DNA from: Paramecium pentaurelia
Taxonomy: Eukaryota; Ciliophora; Oligohymenophorea; Peniculida; Parameciidae
Direction: 5' to 3'
Length of the DNA stretch: 64,000 bases
Assembly (NCBI GenBank): GCA_905183005.1
Contig: CAJJDO010000028.1
Span: forward strand, 186,001-250,000
Part shown: in pieces, positions 22,907 to 34,882 of the stretch
How positions within the stretch are numbered: the stretch's first letter is position 1
Layout: each line of letters starts with the position of its first letter
Position numbers and translations under genes: made by a program
Notes under the pieces: generated by a model
The model's input: the letters and a program-made list of their open reading frames with translations, nothing else
Told to the model about the DNA's origin: nothing
Database searches by the model: none

Positions 22907-23717
22907 ATGTCGAACGATAACCCAGATGGTCAACCATTGGATTTTGAGTACTATGAGACCAATTATCCATATTTGAATGTTAAAAAGAATCTACTGAATA
23001 ATACATTGTCTAAATGGAGAAGGGCTATCGCTCCATATAACCCATTTGCTATGCAACAAATTCCTAATTAGAAGCGTATGGGTATGGGAATTAGAAATGG
23101 AAATGGATTCTATTTTCCAGATCCTTACCCTAATAGAGTAAATTGGAGTGTATTCTTCCCAACTCACTATGATCCTTTGAGTGAATAACACTTTGGCAAT
23201 CATGGATGGCAAACAAGAAAGTAATTAGAAATCCTATTTGAAATAGAGATGCTCCTATGTTTACAGCATTGGCAATTAGAGCTTAAGCACTTCCAAGAGG
23301 TTGTGTTAGATAGATTGAATAATTTAAACGATGTTAGAGTGTGAATGGAGTAACTAAATGTTAAGAAGAAGCTGATAATATAATATCAATTTGTCCAAAA
23401 TGGGCTTTGGAAGGATTAAAAGAAAAGAAGAAGCAACTTGATAAGATTGAGGCTATCTAAACATAATAATATCGTTCTGTATTAGAGGTCTCTCCATATA
23501 ATAAAGTATTAGATATTCATTGAAATTTAAGGGTAGAACTGTAAAAGATGTTTCAGACAAGACTTGGGCTGATGGACATAGAGAGAAACTTAGACCAGAT
23601 ACAATGTGGGCTGATGAAAGATACACTAATATTACTCAAGCTGAGATCAATGAAGCCAAAAAACGTGTTGCTGCTAGGGATTAAGCAAGTGGAAGGTATT
23701 TTATTGATTTTGAATGA
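22907..23717 (+). CDS. Cys-motif protein, probably a mitochondrial complex subunit, 252 aa
   Basis: Two 26-nt introns give 253 codons. The N-terminal third is Asn/Pro/Tyr-rich; the middle has a CX9C motif (C-VRQIEQFKR-C) and a second Cys pair ten residues apart (KC...IC), like twin-CX9C (CHCH) proteins of the mitochondrial intermembrane space and complex I accessory subunits. The C-terminus is charged and helical. The first pair is exact; the second spacing is one longer than canonical. The assignment to a respiratory subunit is inference. Confidence 0.6.
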
Positions 23718-23882
23718 TTTAGAGTTAAAGAAGCAGTTTATCCAGTACATCATCCAGATCTTACAAGTTCTCATCAGAGCGAAGATAAACCTCTATATCC
23801 ATGATTTATTAATATATGCAACGGAAAATATTAAATAATAAATATAATAATAAAACAAATCTTTAAGGATGGTATGAATTAA

Positions 23883-24476
23883 ATGCTTATTTAGGGTTTG
23901 CTTAATATCATTCGTAAGATTAAGAAGTCAGAGAAAGAATTAAGAATTCTTGTCTTGGGTTTAGATAATGCAGGAAAAACTACTATTTTAAAAGCATTGT
24001 CAAATGAAGACATTAATCAAATTGCTCCTACTCACGGCTTTAACATTAAAAATTTATAACATGAAGGATTTAAACTTAATGTTTGGGATGTAGGAGGTTA
24101 GGAGGTAATTCCAATACTACTTTATAGAAACTTCGAGAATATTGGAGCAACTTCTATGAAAATACAGATGCTTTAGTATTTGTGATTGATTCATCTGATT
24201 AAATGCGTTTGGAAGAAGGAGGCAAAGAGTTAGATAAATTACTAGGAGAAGCTGAATTAAAGAAAGTTCCCCTCTTGGTATTTGCAAATAAATAAGACTT
24301 GGTGCAAGCCCTTCCTGCTGATGAGGTTAGTATTCTATCTAATTAAGATCTCTGATAGTTTGAAATTAAATAAAATCAATGATAGATAATGGTCTATTGT
24401 TGCATGTTCAGCCAAAACTCAAGAAGGTTTATAAGAAGGAATGGAATGGCTAATTAAGACCGTCCAAGATAAATGA
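23883..24476 (+). CDS. ARL3: ARL3 small GTPase, 182 aa
   Basis: Introns at 24105-24127 and 24326-24347 give exactly 183 codons, the length of animal ARL3. The P-loop GLDNAGKTT, the ARL3-typical HGFNIKNLQHEGFKLNVWD, switch II GGQEKLREYW, NKQD and CSAKT are all intact. ARL3 releases lipidated cargo from UNC119/PDE6D inside cilia. The N-terminal MLIQGLLNI forms the usual amphipathic helix; position 2 is Leu rather than Gly, so myristoylation is not expected, as for other ARL3. Confidence 0.93.
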
Positions 24477-24500
24477 ATATTAAATATTAAATATATTTAG

Positions 24501-25291
24501 ATGAAAACATAGATCGGAGTTTTAATTCATCTCCAAAATTCAAAAATAGAGATCTCTCCACACAAGGAATCTATCAAATTAGAATTTCTGTTGTATCACA
24601 ATTTAACTAAATTTTCTTAGTCAGAGACTCAGAATAATCTTATTATTAATTCCCACTTGTCAATAACACATTTCAGTTAAGGAGATTGAAGAAAAATATA
24701 TAAGTTATTTAAAAAATATATATATTATATTCTAAAGGATTTTAAATAATAAATAAAGATGAAGAAATGCTTATTAATATTGGTTATGAATACTAATAAG
24801 AAGTGAATCAATTAAATTTAAATATTCAAAATGTAATGGATTTAATTTCATTAGATATTATTTATTCACTCTCAAATAAAAATCTATTTATAATTATCCT
24901 GTTGATTTAATATCAATAATATCTGTTCTCTCTAAATTCAGATATTTACTACATCCATTAATGTTCACTTAAGGATTTTTTGAAAAAGAATAAATAAAAA
25001 CTCAATTTATTTACTTTCATTAATTAAATTATACTAATACTCATTTCATATAATTATATCATTCTCAAATAAATATTTAAGTTATAATCAATTAATATCT
25101 TAAAAAGATATTGTAGATATATTTAAACTATCTTATTAATATAAATTATATAATACTCATAATTCACTTTAATTAAATTAAAAATGTGGTAAATCAACAT
25201 CAGAATAACATTCTTCAAGTTCTTTTTCATAATTTAAATTTAATTTATCATCATGTTTTTCTAAAGAACCAAGTATTTCAAATTCATCTGA
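24501..25291 (+). CDS. Uncertain gene, unknown protein (3' end unclear)
   Basis: From ATG 24501, with a 23-nt intron after NSHL, a TGA-free frame runs to 25289-25291 (255 aa). The first 130 residues look protein-like; the remainder is dominated by Ile/Leu/Asn/Gln typical of AT-rich DNA, and the last 135 bp lie antisense to the 3' end of the HP1-like gene. Either an unseen intron leads to an earlier TGA, or the frame is partly spurious. No family is recognised. Confidence 0.3.
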
Positions 25292-26572
25292 TACTTAAGC
25301 TTAAGCAAATTGTGCTGGAAATGATTAGTTTGTCAATTTTGGTTAAGTAATAGTTACTTATTATTTAGGTATTGGCTTTTCTAATTATGATAACTTTTCA
25401 TCTAGTTTTCCTTATACTTTATCCATTGTAAACATTTCTTAACCTTTCTCTGTTGTAGACTTTTTTTATTTTTAATTTTATCCTTAAGGTTTACTAGTAG
25501 GAATAATGCCTTTTTTTTATTATTATTATTTTTTTTCTTTTTCAGCAGTTTATTTTTCATCAAGAATTACTTCTTATGCTTTATCTACTTAGATGTCATC
25601 AATAAGAATATCTTTAGAATTATCTTTTTGTTCTTTTACTTCTTCAAATAATACATCTTTTTTATTCAATAAATCATCCTTTGATACTTCTTTTTAGACA
25701 TCAATTATTTCTTAATTTTTTAATGATTAAGTAATAAATTTATTATCTTTATTAGATAAATTATCATCATTTTAAATAATTTCATTATTTGAATTTAAAA
25801 AAGAATGTCTTTTAAGATTTTTAAATTTTAAGTCATTATGTAAGAATTCTTACTCTAAAAATGATAATAAAATAGTAGGAGCTGTTGCTTTTAGATAGTC
25901 ATAATGATAATATTCCTAATAAGGTATATTTCCATCAGGTCTTGGTAACCATTAAACAAGAAATAATCCATTTTCTAAAGAGATAGATTGAATTTTATCT
26001 CCTTAATCTGATTAAAATTATAGTAAACTTTAATTTTGAACTTGTTATTATTTAATTAAATATTTCTCATTTTAATTCAAATTATTTTATTATTAAATTT
26101 GTTATTGTTACTAATTCTGTTGTATTTAAACTTATTATTATTATTATAATTATTATTGCTATTATTATGGCAATGGTAATATATTGGATTTGTTATTTTT
26201 TTCACTTTATTTATCAATTTTTTTTTGCCTTTTAAAAATTGGATAGTTTTCATCAGAAGGAATAGTAGGTAATTTTGAATGATTGTCAAAATTTTATATC
26301 TTACTATTATTTTCTCTCATTTTCTGCAAAGTTAATTAATCAAATCTACTACCACAAACTGAAAAATAATTATAATCTTCTATCAATTCCTAATAATTCT
26401 CCTTCATATATTTTTCAGTTTCTTACTTTTATTCATTATTACTGTATTCTACTAGATATCGAACTCCAGTAGCATTAGTAACAATTTTTTTTAAGATTTT
26501 CATTGGTTTAATTTCTGTATCATCTGATGGATCAATTAAAATCAATTCACATTCACTCTTCTTCTATGACAT
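25157..26572 (-). CDS. HP1-like protein with chromo and chromo-shadow-like domains, 471 aa
   Basis: An intronless 472-codon frame. Residues about 20-70 fit a chromodomain (KILKKIV ... VRYLVEYSN ... ELIEDYNYF), though the aromatic cage looks incomplete. A Gln-rich linker follows, then residues about 205-260 resemble a chromo-shadow domain (KIQSISLENGLFLVQWLP ... APTILLSFLEQEF). The C-terminal half is a long acidic, Lys/Gln-rich tail. HP1 proteins bind methylated H3 and dimerise through the shadow domain; ciliate relatives (Pdd1, Hhp1) act in heterochromatin and programmed DNA elimination. The assignment rests on pattern matching by eye. Confidence 0.55.
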
Positions 26573-26865
26573 ATATTAAATAATTTTAAATGATTTTATA
26601 ATATTATTAATATATATTCAAAGAAAATCCTTATATTGTTTATCAGAAACTATTAAATAAATAATTATTAATTAATAATAATTATATTCTAATTCTTAGT
26701 AAATTGGATATTAGAAAGAAGAATTTCTTTTATTTATTAAATAAATTAACATGTATGTAAATAAATAGAAGAGATTCATAAAAGAAATAGAATCAATAAT
26801 AGTCTTTTAATCTTAATTAAAAAAAAAAGAATTATTTATATAATTTGAATTTTAAATTAAACGAA

Positions 26866-29328
26866 ATGTAAGACGACCCAACATTATTTACAACACTTAA
26901 AGGACACAAAGATACTATAACAGCATTGTCATTTCATCCTGGATTGTATATCAATAATTATATAGTAGAAAATCAATAGCTTCAAGTGCAAATGATGGTG
27001 TAGTATCTGTATGGCAATTGAAATAACCAAGAAAGATTTATAGATTTATGGGTCATAAAGGATAAGTAAGTGATGTACAATTCTCTCCTAATGGATTATT
27101 AATTGCATCTTGCGCTAAAGATGAGACTATAAGACTTTGGAATAATACAGTTGAAGGAAGTTCAGTATCAATAAAGGCACATTCAGCACCTGTAAGAAGT
27201 GTTTAATTTTCTTGTGATGGTTAATTATTAGTAAGTTCAAGTGATGATAAATCTGTGAAAGTTTGGAGTGTAAATGATCGAAAATTTCAATATGGATTCC
27301 AGCATACAAATTGGGTTAGAAGTGCTGTGTTTTCATAAGATGTTAGATTGATAGCATCAGGTGGTGATGATAGAGCAGTTATTATTTGGGATTGTGATTC
27401 AAAAAAAGAAGCTTAAAGATATAATGAACATATTGGAGTAGTCTATAAAGTTCAATTCTCACCAGATTCTACAATATTAGGATCATGTTCTCATGATAAA
27501 AAATTAAAATTATTTGATGTAAGATCAAAGAGAGTTATATAACATTATGATGCTCATGCAGATTCAGTATTAGATTTGAAATTTCATCCATCTGGATAAT
27601 TTGCTATGACATCTGGAGCTGATAGTAAAGTAAAAGTATGGGATCTAAGAATGGGTAAATTAGCATATACACTTTATGGTCATAATGGTTAAGCTACTAC
27701 ATGTGCATTTTCTAATCATGGAGATTATTTTGCTACTGGAGGATCTGATAGTATGATTTTAGTTTGGAATACTAATTGGGTATGCAGTGGTCAAGAATCT
27801 TTAGATGAAAAACCTAAATAAGTTAAAACTAAACCTATTCAACATACATAACCATAAACATAATAATAATCATCTTAATAGAAAGAAAATATATAATAAA
27901 CTAATAGTTAATTACCTAAGTAGAAAGAAACTGTTCTATATTCAAATGCAGATAATAGTCTACATAAAAAGAGTGAATTTAATTAAAGTGTATAATTATA
28001 GAAAGAGGATGTACCAGCTGAAGTTATTACTTAATTAGATAATATAAGTGGTTAATTAGAATTAATTACAAGGTTATTANTAAAGGATAAGTAAGTGATG
28101 TACAATTTTCTCCTAATGGATTATTAATTGCATCTTGTGCAAAAGATGAGACTATAAGACTTTGGAATAATACAGTTGAAGGAAGTTCAGTATCAATAAA
28201 GGCACATTCAGCACCTGTCAGAAGTGTTTAATTTTCTTGTGATGGTTAATTATTAGTAAGTTCAAGTGATGATAAATCTGTGAAAGTTTGGAGTGTAAAT
28301 GATCGTAAATTTCAATATGGATTCCAGCATACAAATTGGGTTAGAAGTGCAGTGTTTTCATAAGATGTTAGATTGATAGCATCAGGTGGTGATGATAGAG
28401 CAGTTATTATTTGGGATTGTGATTCAAAAAAAGAAGCTTAAAGATATAATGAACATATTGGAGTAGTCTATAAAGTTCAATTCTCACCAGATTCTACAAT
28501 ATTAGGATCATGTTCTCATGATAAAAAATTAAAATTATTTGATGTAAGATCAAAGAGAGTTATATAACATTATGATGCTCATGCAGATTCAGTATTAGAT
28601 TTGAAATTTCATCCATCTGGATAATTTGCTATGACATCTGGAGCTGATAGTAAAGTAAAAGTATGGGATCTAAGAATGGGTAAATTAGCATATACACTTT
28701 ATGGTCATAATGGTTAAGCTACTACATGTGCATTTTCTAATCATGGAGATTATTTTGCTACTGGAGGATCTGATAGTATGATTTTAGTTTGGAATACTAA
28801 TTGGGTATGCAGTGGTCAAGAATCTTTAGATGAAAAACCTAAATAAGTTAAAACTAAACCTATTCAACATACATAACCATAAACATAATAATAATCATCT
28901 TAATAGAAAGAAAATATATAATAAACTAATAGTTAATTACCTAAGTAGAAAGAAACTGTTCTATATTCAAATGCAGATAATAGTCTACATAAAAAGAGTG
29001 AATTTAATTAAAGTGTATAATTATAGAAAGAGGATGTACCAGCTGAAGTTATTACTTAATTAGATAATATAAGTGGTTAATTAGAATTAATTACAAGGTT
29101 ACAATTAATTAATTTATTTTTAGAACTTTATAAGCTCTTGAATAAAGAGTTTCTAATAATGAATAATAAATTTGTAGACTCAATCTTGCATTAACTAGAG
29201 ATTTTGAAAGAAGTGAATAAATTTAACATTAAATCTATGATCTAAAACCTTTAGAAGAATAAGTTTAAGATTAAGAAGAAGAAGATAATATTAATTATAT
29301 CAAATTTCATCGTGCAGCTAACAATTGA
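26866..29328 (+). CDS. POC1: POC1 centriole/basal-body WD40 protein, split by an assembly duplication
   Basis: Seven WD40 repeats start at once (TLFTTLKGHKDTITALSFHP, GHKGQVSDVQFSPNG, KAHSAPVRSVQFSCDG, NEHIGVVYKVQFSPDS and so on), then a Gln-rich linker and a C-terminal coiled coil (LTRDFERSEQIQHQIYDLK), the POC1 layout. POC1 stabilises basal-body triplets. One 20-nt intron lies near the start and one of 26 nt before the coiled coil. The assembly interrupts the gene: 27056-28076 is repeated at 28081-29101 on the far side of an N at 28080. The intact gene is best read as 26866-28076 followed by 29102-29328, about 460 residues. Confidence 0.85.
27056..28076 (+). repeat. Left copy of ~1.02-kb direct repeat flanking N28080
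   Basis: Matches 28081-29101 base for base except six substitutions confined to the first ~270 nt, all at third codon positions and synonymous. After the repeat the left copy adds three bases and the N, while the right copy continues into the last POC1 exon. Best explained as overlapping contig ends joined without merging. Confidence 0.9.
28081..29101 (+). repeat. Right copy of ~1.02-kb direct repeat flanking N28080
   Basis: Begins inside a codon of the second WD40 repeat with no start codon or promoter, which argues against a genuine second gene. It continues into the true 3' end of POC1. Confidence 0.9.
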
Positions 29329-29368
29329 TTTAATTTTATTTTAAATATATAATAATTTTAATTGTAAA

Positions 29369-30329
29369 ATGTCTATATGGCAAGAAAAATGCATTCTGGA
29401 TTATCATATTTAAGTATATAATATTTAATGAAGTAATAAATAAAATTAGATGCATTAGAAGAGCTATATTAGAAATATAAATAAAATGAAAGACGAATTT
29501 CAAAATAAAATTAAAAATATGAAAAAAGAAAGAAATATAAAAATAAGAAGAAGAAAAAGAAAAGTAGTAGTAGTAGTAGTAGCTCATCATCTACTAGTTC
29601 AAATTTTTAGAAAATTACTAGTTCAAGTGAATCTGATAGTCTTCCTTCTTTACCTTCAAATTTTAAATAAAATAAAAAACATGAAAAATATTAGACCAAA
29701 ATTTTAGATTTTACTTTTGATATTAATCCACCTAAAGGTAATTATTTGATAGAATATGAATTGAATGGATAAAAGAAAATGACTTGTATGTAAAATTTGA
29801 ATGAAAAAATATAAAAACTAAATATCTAATCACAATAAATATAAAATGATGATGATAAAAATGAAATGAATGATGATAATAATTTAAAGTATCAATAACC
29901 TTAACAAATTTAGATAAGATTTAAAAGATGAATTAGAATTAGGAGTAAATAGATACTATTAATATAATCCATTTGAATATTGTTATAGATGTAAGTAGAC
30001 TGGACATTAAGAAAGATAATGTACTGAATAATAAAATATATAATGCAATTATTGTTTAAGTTAAAAACATGTAGGAGACGTATGCTCTAATGTATCTTGT
30101 TTTAGATGCAATCAAATAGGTCATAGAAAATATGATTGTAAGGTAAAACATATTTATTAATAATAAGTTTTAACTAAAATTCTAAAAATGCATAAATTGT
30201 GGGAAAAATAGTCATAATGAATAAGATTGTGGAATTTTGGTTCAATTAATAAACAATTAAAAAGAATAGATCTAATGTCTAGTTTGTAGAAATTATGGAC
30301 ACATTAATTGCTAAAATATTATTATTTGA
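29369..30329 (+). CDS. Five-knuckle CCHC zinc-finger protein, 296 aa
   Basis: Three introns (20, 25, 25 nt; the last at 30143-30167) give 297 codons. The N-terminal half is Lys-rich with a Ser run coded by repeated AGT and an acidic Asn/Asp stretch. The C-terminal half has five CX2CX4HX4C-like knuckles (CYRCKQTGH, CNYCLSQKH, CFRCNQIGH, CINCGKNSH, CLVCRNYGH), the last shortened at the C-terminus. Such arrays bind single-stranded RNA or DNA (CNBP/AIR-type proteins). No retroelement domains accompany it, so a cellular RNA-binding protein is likely. It starts 40 bp after POC1. Confidence 0.75.
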
Positions 30330-30526
30330 TTTTTTAGTTATGAATATTTAACATATAACTCATTATTCATTTATTTTATATTTAATAGTATATTTATTTA
30401 TAAAATAAAAAATATATTGTAATTACTATTTGAATTAAAGTAAAATAACAAACTTTATAAATATAAAAAAATAGACATTCTTTTAATATTTATTTTAATA
30501 TCAATTTTATCTACTTTATATATTGA

Positions 30527-30904
30527 ATGATTACTAATATAAAATTTAAAAGCTATAAAAATAGTTTTAATTCTTAATAATAAAATTAATAAACACAAAT
30601 TATTATAAAATCTTCTTAATGGTTCTTTTAACGAAATCAGATATTATTAGAAAATGTATATAATGAATTTTATAATTTTTTAGAAATCAACAAAAATTCT
30701 AATCAAGAGACTAAATCAAGAAAGAGAGTTGATGGTAATAACAAATATAAATATAATAAATATGAGAAAATATAGCAATATAAAACTAATCATTCTCCTC
30801 ATAATACAAATTAATATCTCCTTAGTAAATTTATTGAACAGCCATCTACATCTTTATCTGCTCCCGAAAGCATACTGGATATCTTGTTATTTTCAATGCC
30901 TTGA
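30527..30904 (+). CDS. Small Asn/Gln-rich protein of unknown function, 125 aa
   Basis: An intronless 126-codon frame. After a Gln-rich start it has an ordered helix (FFQRNQILLENVYNEFYNFL), a basic patch (KSRKRVDGNNKYKYNKYE) and a C-terminal motif (SLSAPESILDILLFSMP) that looks like a short binding motif. The basic patch could be a nuclear signal. No family is recognised. Confidence 0.5.
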
Positions 30905-31027
30905 TAAAGAAACCATGTTTGAATGGAATTTTTATATAACTATATATAATTGCTATTTAGTCATTTTAATATATTAAAAAAGTCGAAGTACATCTCTTGT
31001 ACTTTTGAGATTTGATATTCTTTAACA

Positions 31028-31411
31028 ATGATAAATGAAAACAAATAAGAACTTTTTCATCCATCTTATACTTAACAACAACAATATTTTGTTAATACAT
31101 TTATTTAATTCTAAATAGATATTCTTATATCCATTTCGACTTATGTATATGAGAGTTCCGAATGTAAAATCAACTTGCATGAGAAAAAATTGATTCCATC
31201 TCGATTACAAATAGAAATTAAAAATAATGCTCAGAGAATTTTTATTTAATTATTTCTTTTAGTTCCATAATAATTAATGTTCCTTTATTTTTTTAGATCC
31301 ATATAAATTAAAGGTTTCAATTATCTTTTTTGTTTTTCATTAATTCTTCAAAAAATATTTATAATTTTTAAAGTTGTGCATTCTTTGCCCTATACTATTG
31401 GCTAAAGTTGA
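31028..31411 (+). CDS. Possible small gene, 127 aa, unknown
   Basis: An open frame with varied composition (MINENKQELFHPSY ... YESSECKINLHEKKLIP ... VHSLPYTIG) and no intron. The middle is hydrophobic (FIQLFLLVPQQL, FCFSLILQKIFIIFKV). It may continue through an unrecognised intron. The following 290 bp, up to the next gene, show nothing. Confidence 0.35.
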
Positions 31412-31699
31412 TGTCTAACTTAGCATGATTTCTTGTTTATTTAGATTTTTTTGAGAAATGATAGGATTCTAGAAATTATTAATTGGTATTAATTTAGAAT
31501 TTTTTTGTTAAACCTTAGAATAAAAAGTATATAATATTGTTTTCATCTTTCAATCAGCTTTCTTATAACTGTTGAAAAATATTTTCAGGGTTTTATTATT
31601 TTATATTAGATACTTTGCTTGTGTAATCAGTTGTATATTAATTGATGTATAAATAGATATATTAAGAAGCACTTAATAATTTTAAGTTATTAATTTAAT

Positions 31700-32685
31700 A
31701 TGAATTATAATTATTATAGCACACAAATCGACAATCAGAATGCTATCCATTCAAAGTCCTAATCAGTTGGAAAATTAAAGAAGGGAATAGTCTTTCAAAA
31801 TTACCCATTTAATCCTGTATAGAGTTATAAGTCAAATATATAAGTGCGTCCATTTACTTCTTAAACTCAACCTATAAAAAAACCTTCAACAGCTCAAGTA
31901 TTTAATATCACTAATTGATAGTCTATTTGTCATGTTCCAAGAGCAACAACTTCACACACCTAAAGATAACCTAATATGTTATTTTCTGAGTAATTAAATA
32001 ATAATGAGATGGAAACAAAATAAAGTAAACGATATATGAAAATATACTTTCTCAAAAGTAATAGACTTAATAAGACATTTAGCAAATTATCGTACTATTC
32101 TTCATAATGTCATGAATGCTAAACTCAAAGCCTTACCACCTGGAGACAGGAGAAGATTATCAGTTCTTAATATTGTATAAGACAAATTTAAAGAACTTAC
32201 AATTTAAGAAATAAATTTACTTATATGTTAACATGTTGTTTCTGAAAAGTTTTACATTTATTTTTCAGGTTAATAATTAATTTTTATTAAATTTAGATTC
32301 TGAATGGATTCCATGTAGTAAATGTTGTTAAACTCCTATTTATTTGGTTCTTATTCCATAAGCTTAAAAAACTGATATATTTTGTAGTTAATGTTCTCGA
32401 AATCTTTAAAATCCTCCAAGATCTGCTGCTTAAAGTAATACTATTTTACCAAAATATTCTTTTACTTAATATGGACACTCATTACAAGAATAGAAAGAAA
32501 GATAAAAGGTAAGTAGAATGATTATTTCTGGAAAATATAGAAAGATGAATCTAAAAGATGTTTATAATGAAGTTTAAGAACCAATTTAACCAGAAGAATC
32601 ATATAATATAGAATTTCCTGTTAAAGAAAAATAATAAGAAAGTACAATTTTAGAATTAAAAGATTTAATTAATGAATTATTCTGA
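31700..32685 (+). CDS. Zinc-ribbon-like protein of unknown function
   Basis: ATG 31700 to TGA 32683. The N-terminal part is disordered and Ser/Pro/Gln-rich; then comes a helical segment (IDLIRHLANYRTILHNV, ALPPGDRRRLSVLN) and a CX2C...CX2C pair (CSKCCQTP ... CSQCSRNL) that would bind one zinc, followed by a basic tail. Introns: one of 24 nt after the first 65 codons, one of about 34 nt, and one of 31 or 34 nt just before the zinc motif; the last junction is ambiguous. No family is recognised. Confidence 0.55.
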
Positions 32686-33226
32686 AAATAAATAAAATCA
32701 TTAAAATTATTAAACAGTTCCATTTACTAAATCATCAAAATTATATTATTCTTCCACTTAATGTATTTTATCTTTTTCTAAAAATCTATATTTAATATCC
32801 TCAATAACATTCTAAAATCTAGCTTATAATCTACATTTTAATTATTAAATATATATACTTATTTTATTTAACATATATTTTTGAAGCATTTTGAGACTAA
32901 AATATTCTTTCCAGGAGATATACAATCTAATAATATTAATATATATACTCTTTAAATGTTGTTAGGAATTGTAGAATAAATTTGAATGGCTATAATACTG
33001 ATAGCTTCTACAAATTAAGATTTATCAAGGAAAATCTAGTCTGAGTATTCTTGACCTTCTTAATTAAGTGATGCTACAGAGTAAAATATTGAAGTCAATT
33101 ATGTCTAAGATATTAAAATGTTGGATAATTCAAAGTCTTAACAAAATTTCAAAAATTCTGATAAATACAATATTGAATTTTATTATTTTGTATATTCTTA
33201 AAAATACCAATCAAATACTGGTTAAA
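32686..33226. other. Convergent intergenic region with a weak candidate ORF
   Basis: About 540 bp between convergent genes. A plus-strand ORF from ATG 32986 with a 30-nt intron could encode a short Asp/Asn/Gln-rich product, but it has no TGA before running antisense into the next gene. I regard it as unproven. Confidence 0.3.
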
Positions 33227-34882
33227 TCATCTCATATAGTTAAATCTAATATTATTATATAATTATTATACAATTGATTCATCTTACAATAGATCAACTA
33301 ATATTTATAGGATTTATTCTTTATTATCATCAGATATTTATTTTTCTAAAGGTAATATATTTTATTGAATTAATTCATTTACATCCATTCCACATTTCTC
33401 AGCTATGATTCCCAAACTCATTTGAAATTATCCAAAAGTCATTTTACCATTTGTCAATTATTTATTTTTTTATTAAGTTTTAATTGATTAAACACCACAT
33501 AATTTTGAATAGATCATATCAGAATCAGTTATAGTTATTAAATTATTCAAAATTCCAGAATGTAACAATAATTTATTAAATTTTGTATTTTTTAAAGATT
33601 AAATATTACTAGGTTCTCCACTTTATGCAAAAAATTCAAATAATTTTTTCAATGAAGAAATATAAGATTATTCTATATCTGATAAATATTTAGATTATTT
33701 TAATAAAGAAACATTAACCCTACTCTCATCAACTTTTTTATTAGTATTTCCAATTTATATATTTTAAATGTTAGTATGACTTAAATTATTTTAAGTATTT
33801 GATATCATTTAACTTTATTGAATTAGATTATCTTATTTATTATAGACTCTACTTTTTTCTATATTATAAAATAATCTCACTTTATCACTCTATGTTCTAT
33901 TTAATTTTCTTAAATATTAACTAAAACCTTCTGATTATTCAATTTTATCAAGCAATAATCTAAATTGTGTAAATTCATCAAGATTTTGAACTGTTTTTGA
34001 AATTATAATCAAACTTTCAACAAAATTATTCAAACTAAATAAATAATTTCCACTTTCTTATAGATTAAGGGTTTACTATCTTATTTATATGTTATCAAAA
34101 ATTATTTGTGCTTAAGATTAATTAATATAATTAGGTAATATTTCACATTAAGTTAAAAATTACATAAATTACCATTAAACTTTGGTTATATTTGTGCTTT
34201 AGTCTTCAAATATAAATTTATGTAAATTTGACAATTATTATTAAATTGGTTCTATAAATTCTTTAATTTCATTGCTTATTGGTTAGAGTACAAATTGAAT
34301 TTATTATCCAAATTCAGTAAAATTTAATATTTTTTAAGATAACTATGATAGATATTCATTATATAATTTTTAAAATGCTTAATGAACTTTTTATTATGGG
34401 TATAGAATCATAGCTAGTTTTGGTATTAAATTTTAAAATTATTCAAGTGTAAGACTCTCATTATTTTTAGTTTGTTAGGCATATAAAATATCACAATCTC
34501 GATTTGATAATATTTATGGCATTATTTGAGCATCAGATAACATTTTAATAAATTTATTTGATTTCAAAAACCTAGTATTGTTTCTATTCCCAAAACTTGC
34601 ATAAAATTTGAAAACTATTCTAATGTTCAACCTTATATCTTCCATTCCTATACCCTTCTTTTAAGGTGATACATTTTTGCTTTGTTATACAGTTGATTAA
34701 TGAGTATTACCAAGAGTTTCATTTTACTATTCAGTTATCACAGGCATTCCAACATTCACTTTAATTTTAGAATAAGAGAGTTATGTGCCTAAATTTAAAG
34801 GTTGATTATCCCTTTACAAATATCGATTGAAAGAATCCAATTCATTTTCATCAATATTTTATGTTTTTTTCTAACGATCCAT
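33227..34882 (-). CDS. Protein with two p25-alpha (TPPP-like) domains, 551 aa
   Basis: An intronless 552-codon frame. Residues about 90-170 (VFKFYASFGNRNNTRFL ... SLTLEQFQNLIPKLA) and about 405-490 (LFEFFAQSGEPSNIQ ... KMTFGQFQMSLGIIAEK) each show the p25-alpha pattern: a helix with FxxFG, a TD/RD..I turn, and F..F...L. A Gln/Asn-rich helical region of about 230 residues joins them. Single p25-alpha proteins (TPPP, basalin and ciliary relatives) bundle or stabilise microtubules; two copies could cross-link. The assignment is by motif. Confidence 0.6.

Noticed and set aside
28830..29063. A second basic ORF identical to one at 27805-28038
   Set aside because: It comes from the artefactual repeat in POC1 and is out of frame with the gene.
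30985..31010. Short inverted repeat (GTACA...TGTAC) near 30.99 kb as a structured RNA
   Set aside because: Five-bp arms with no further structure or snoRNA boxes; too weak to call.
32986..33230. Plus-strand candidate gene between convergent genes
   Set aside because: Needs a 30-nt intron, has no TGA before entering antisense coding DNA, and no domain.
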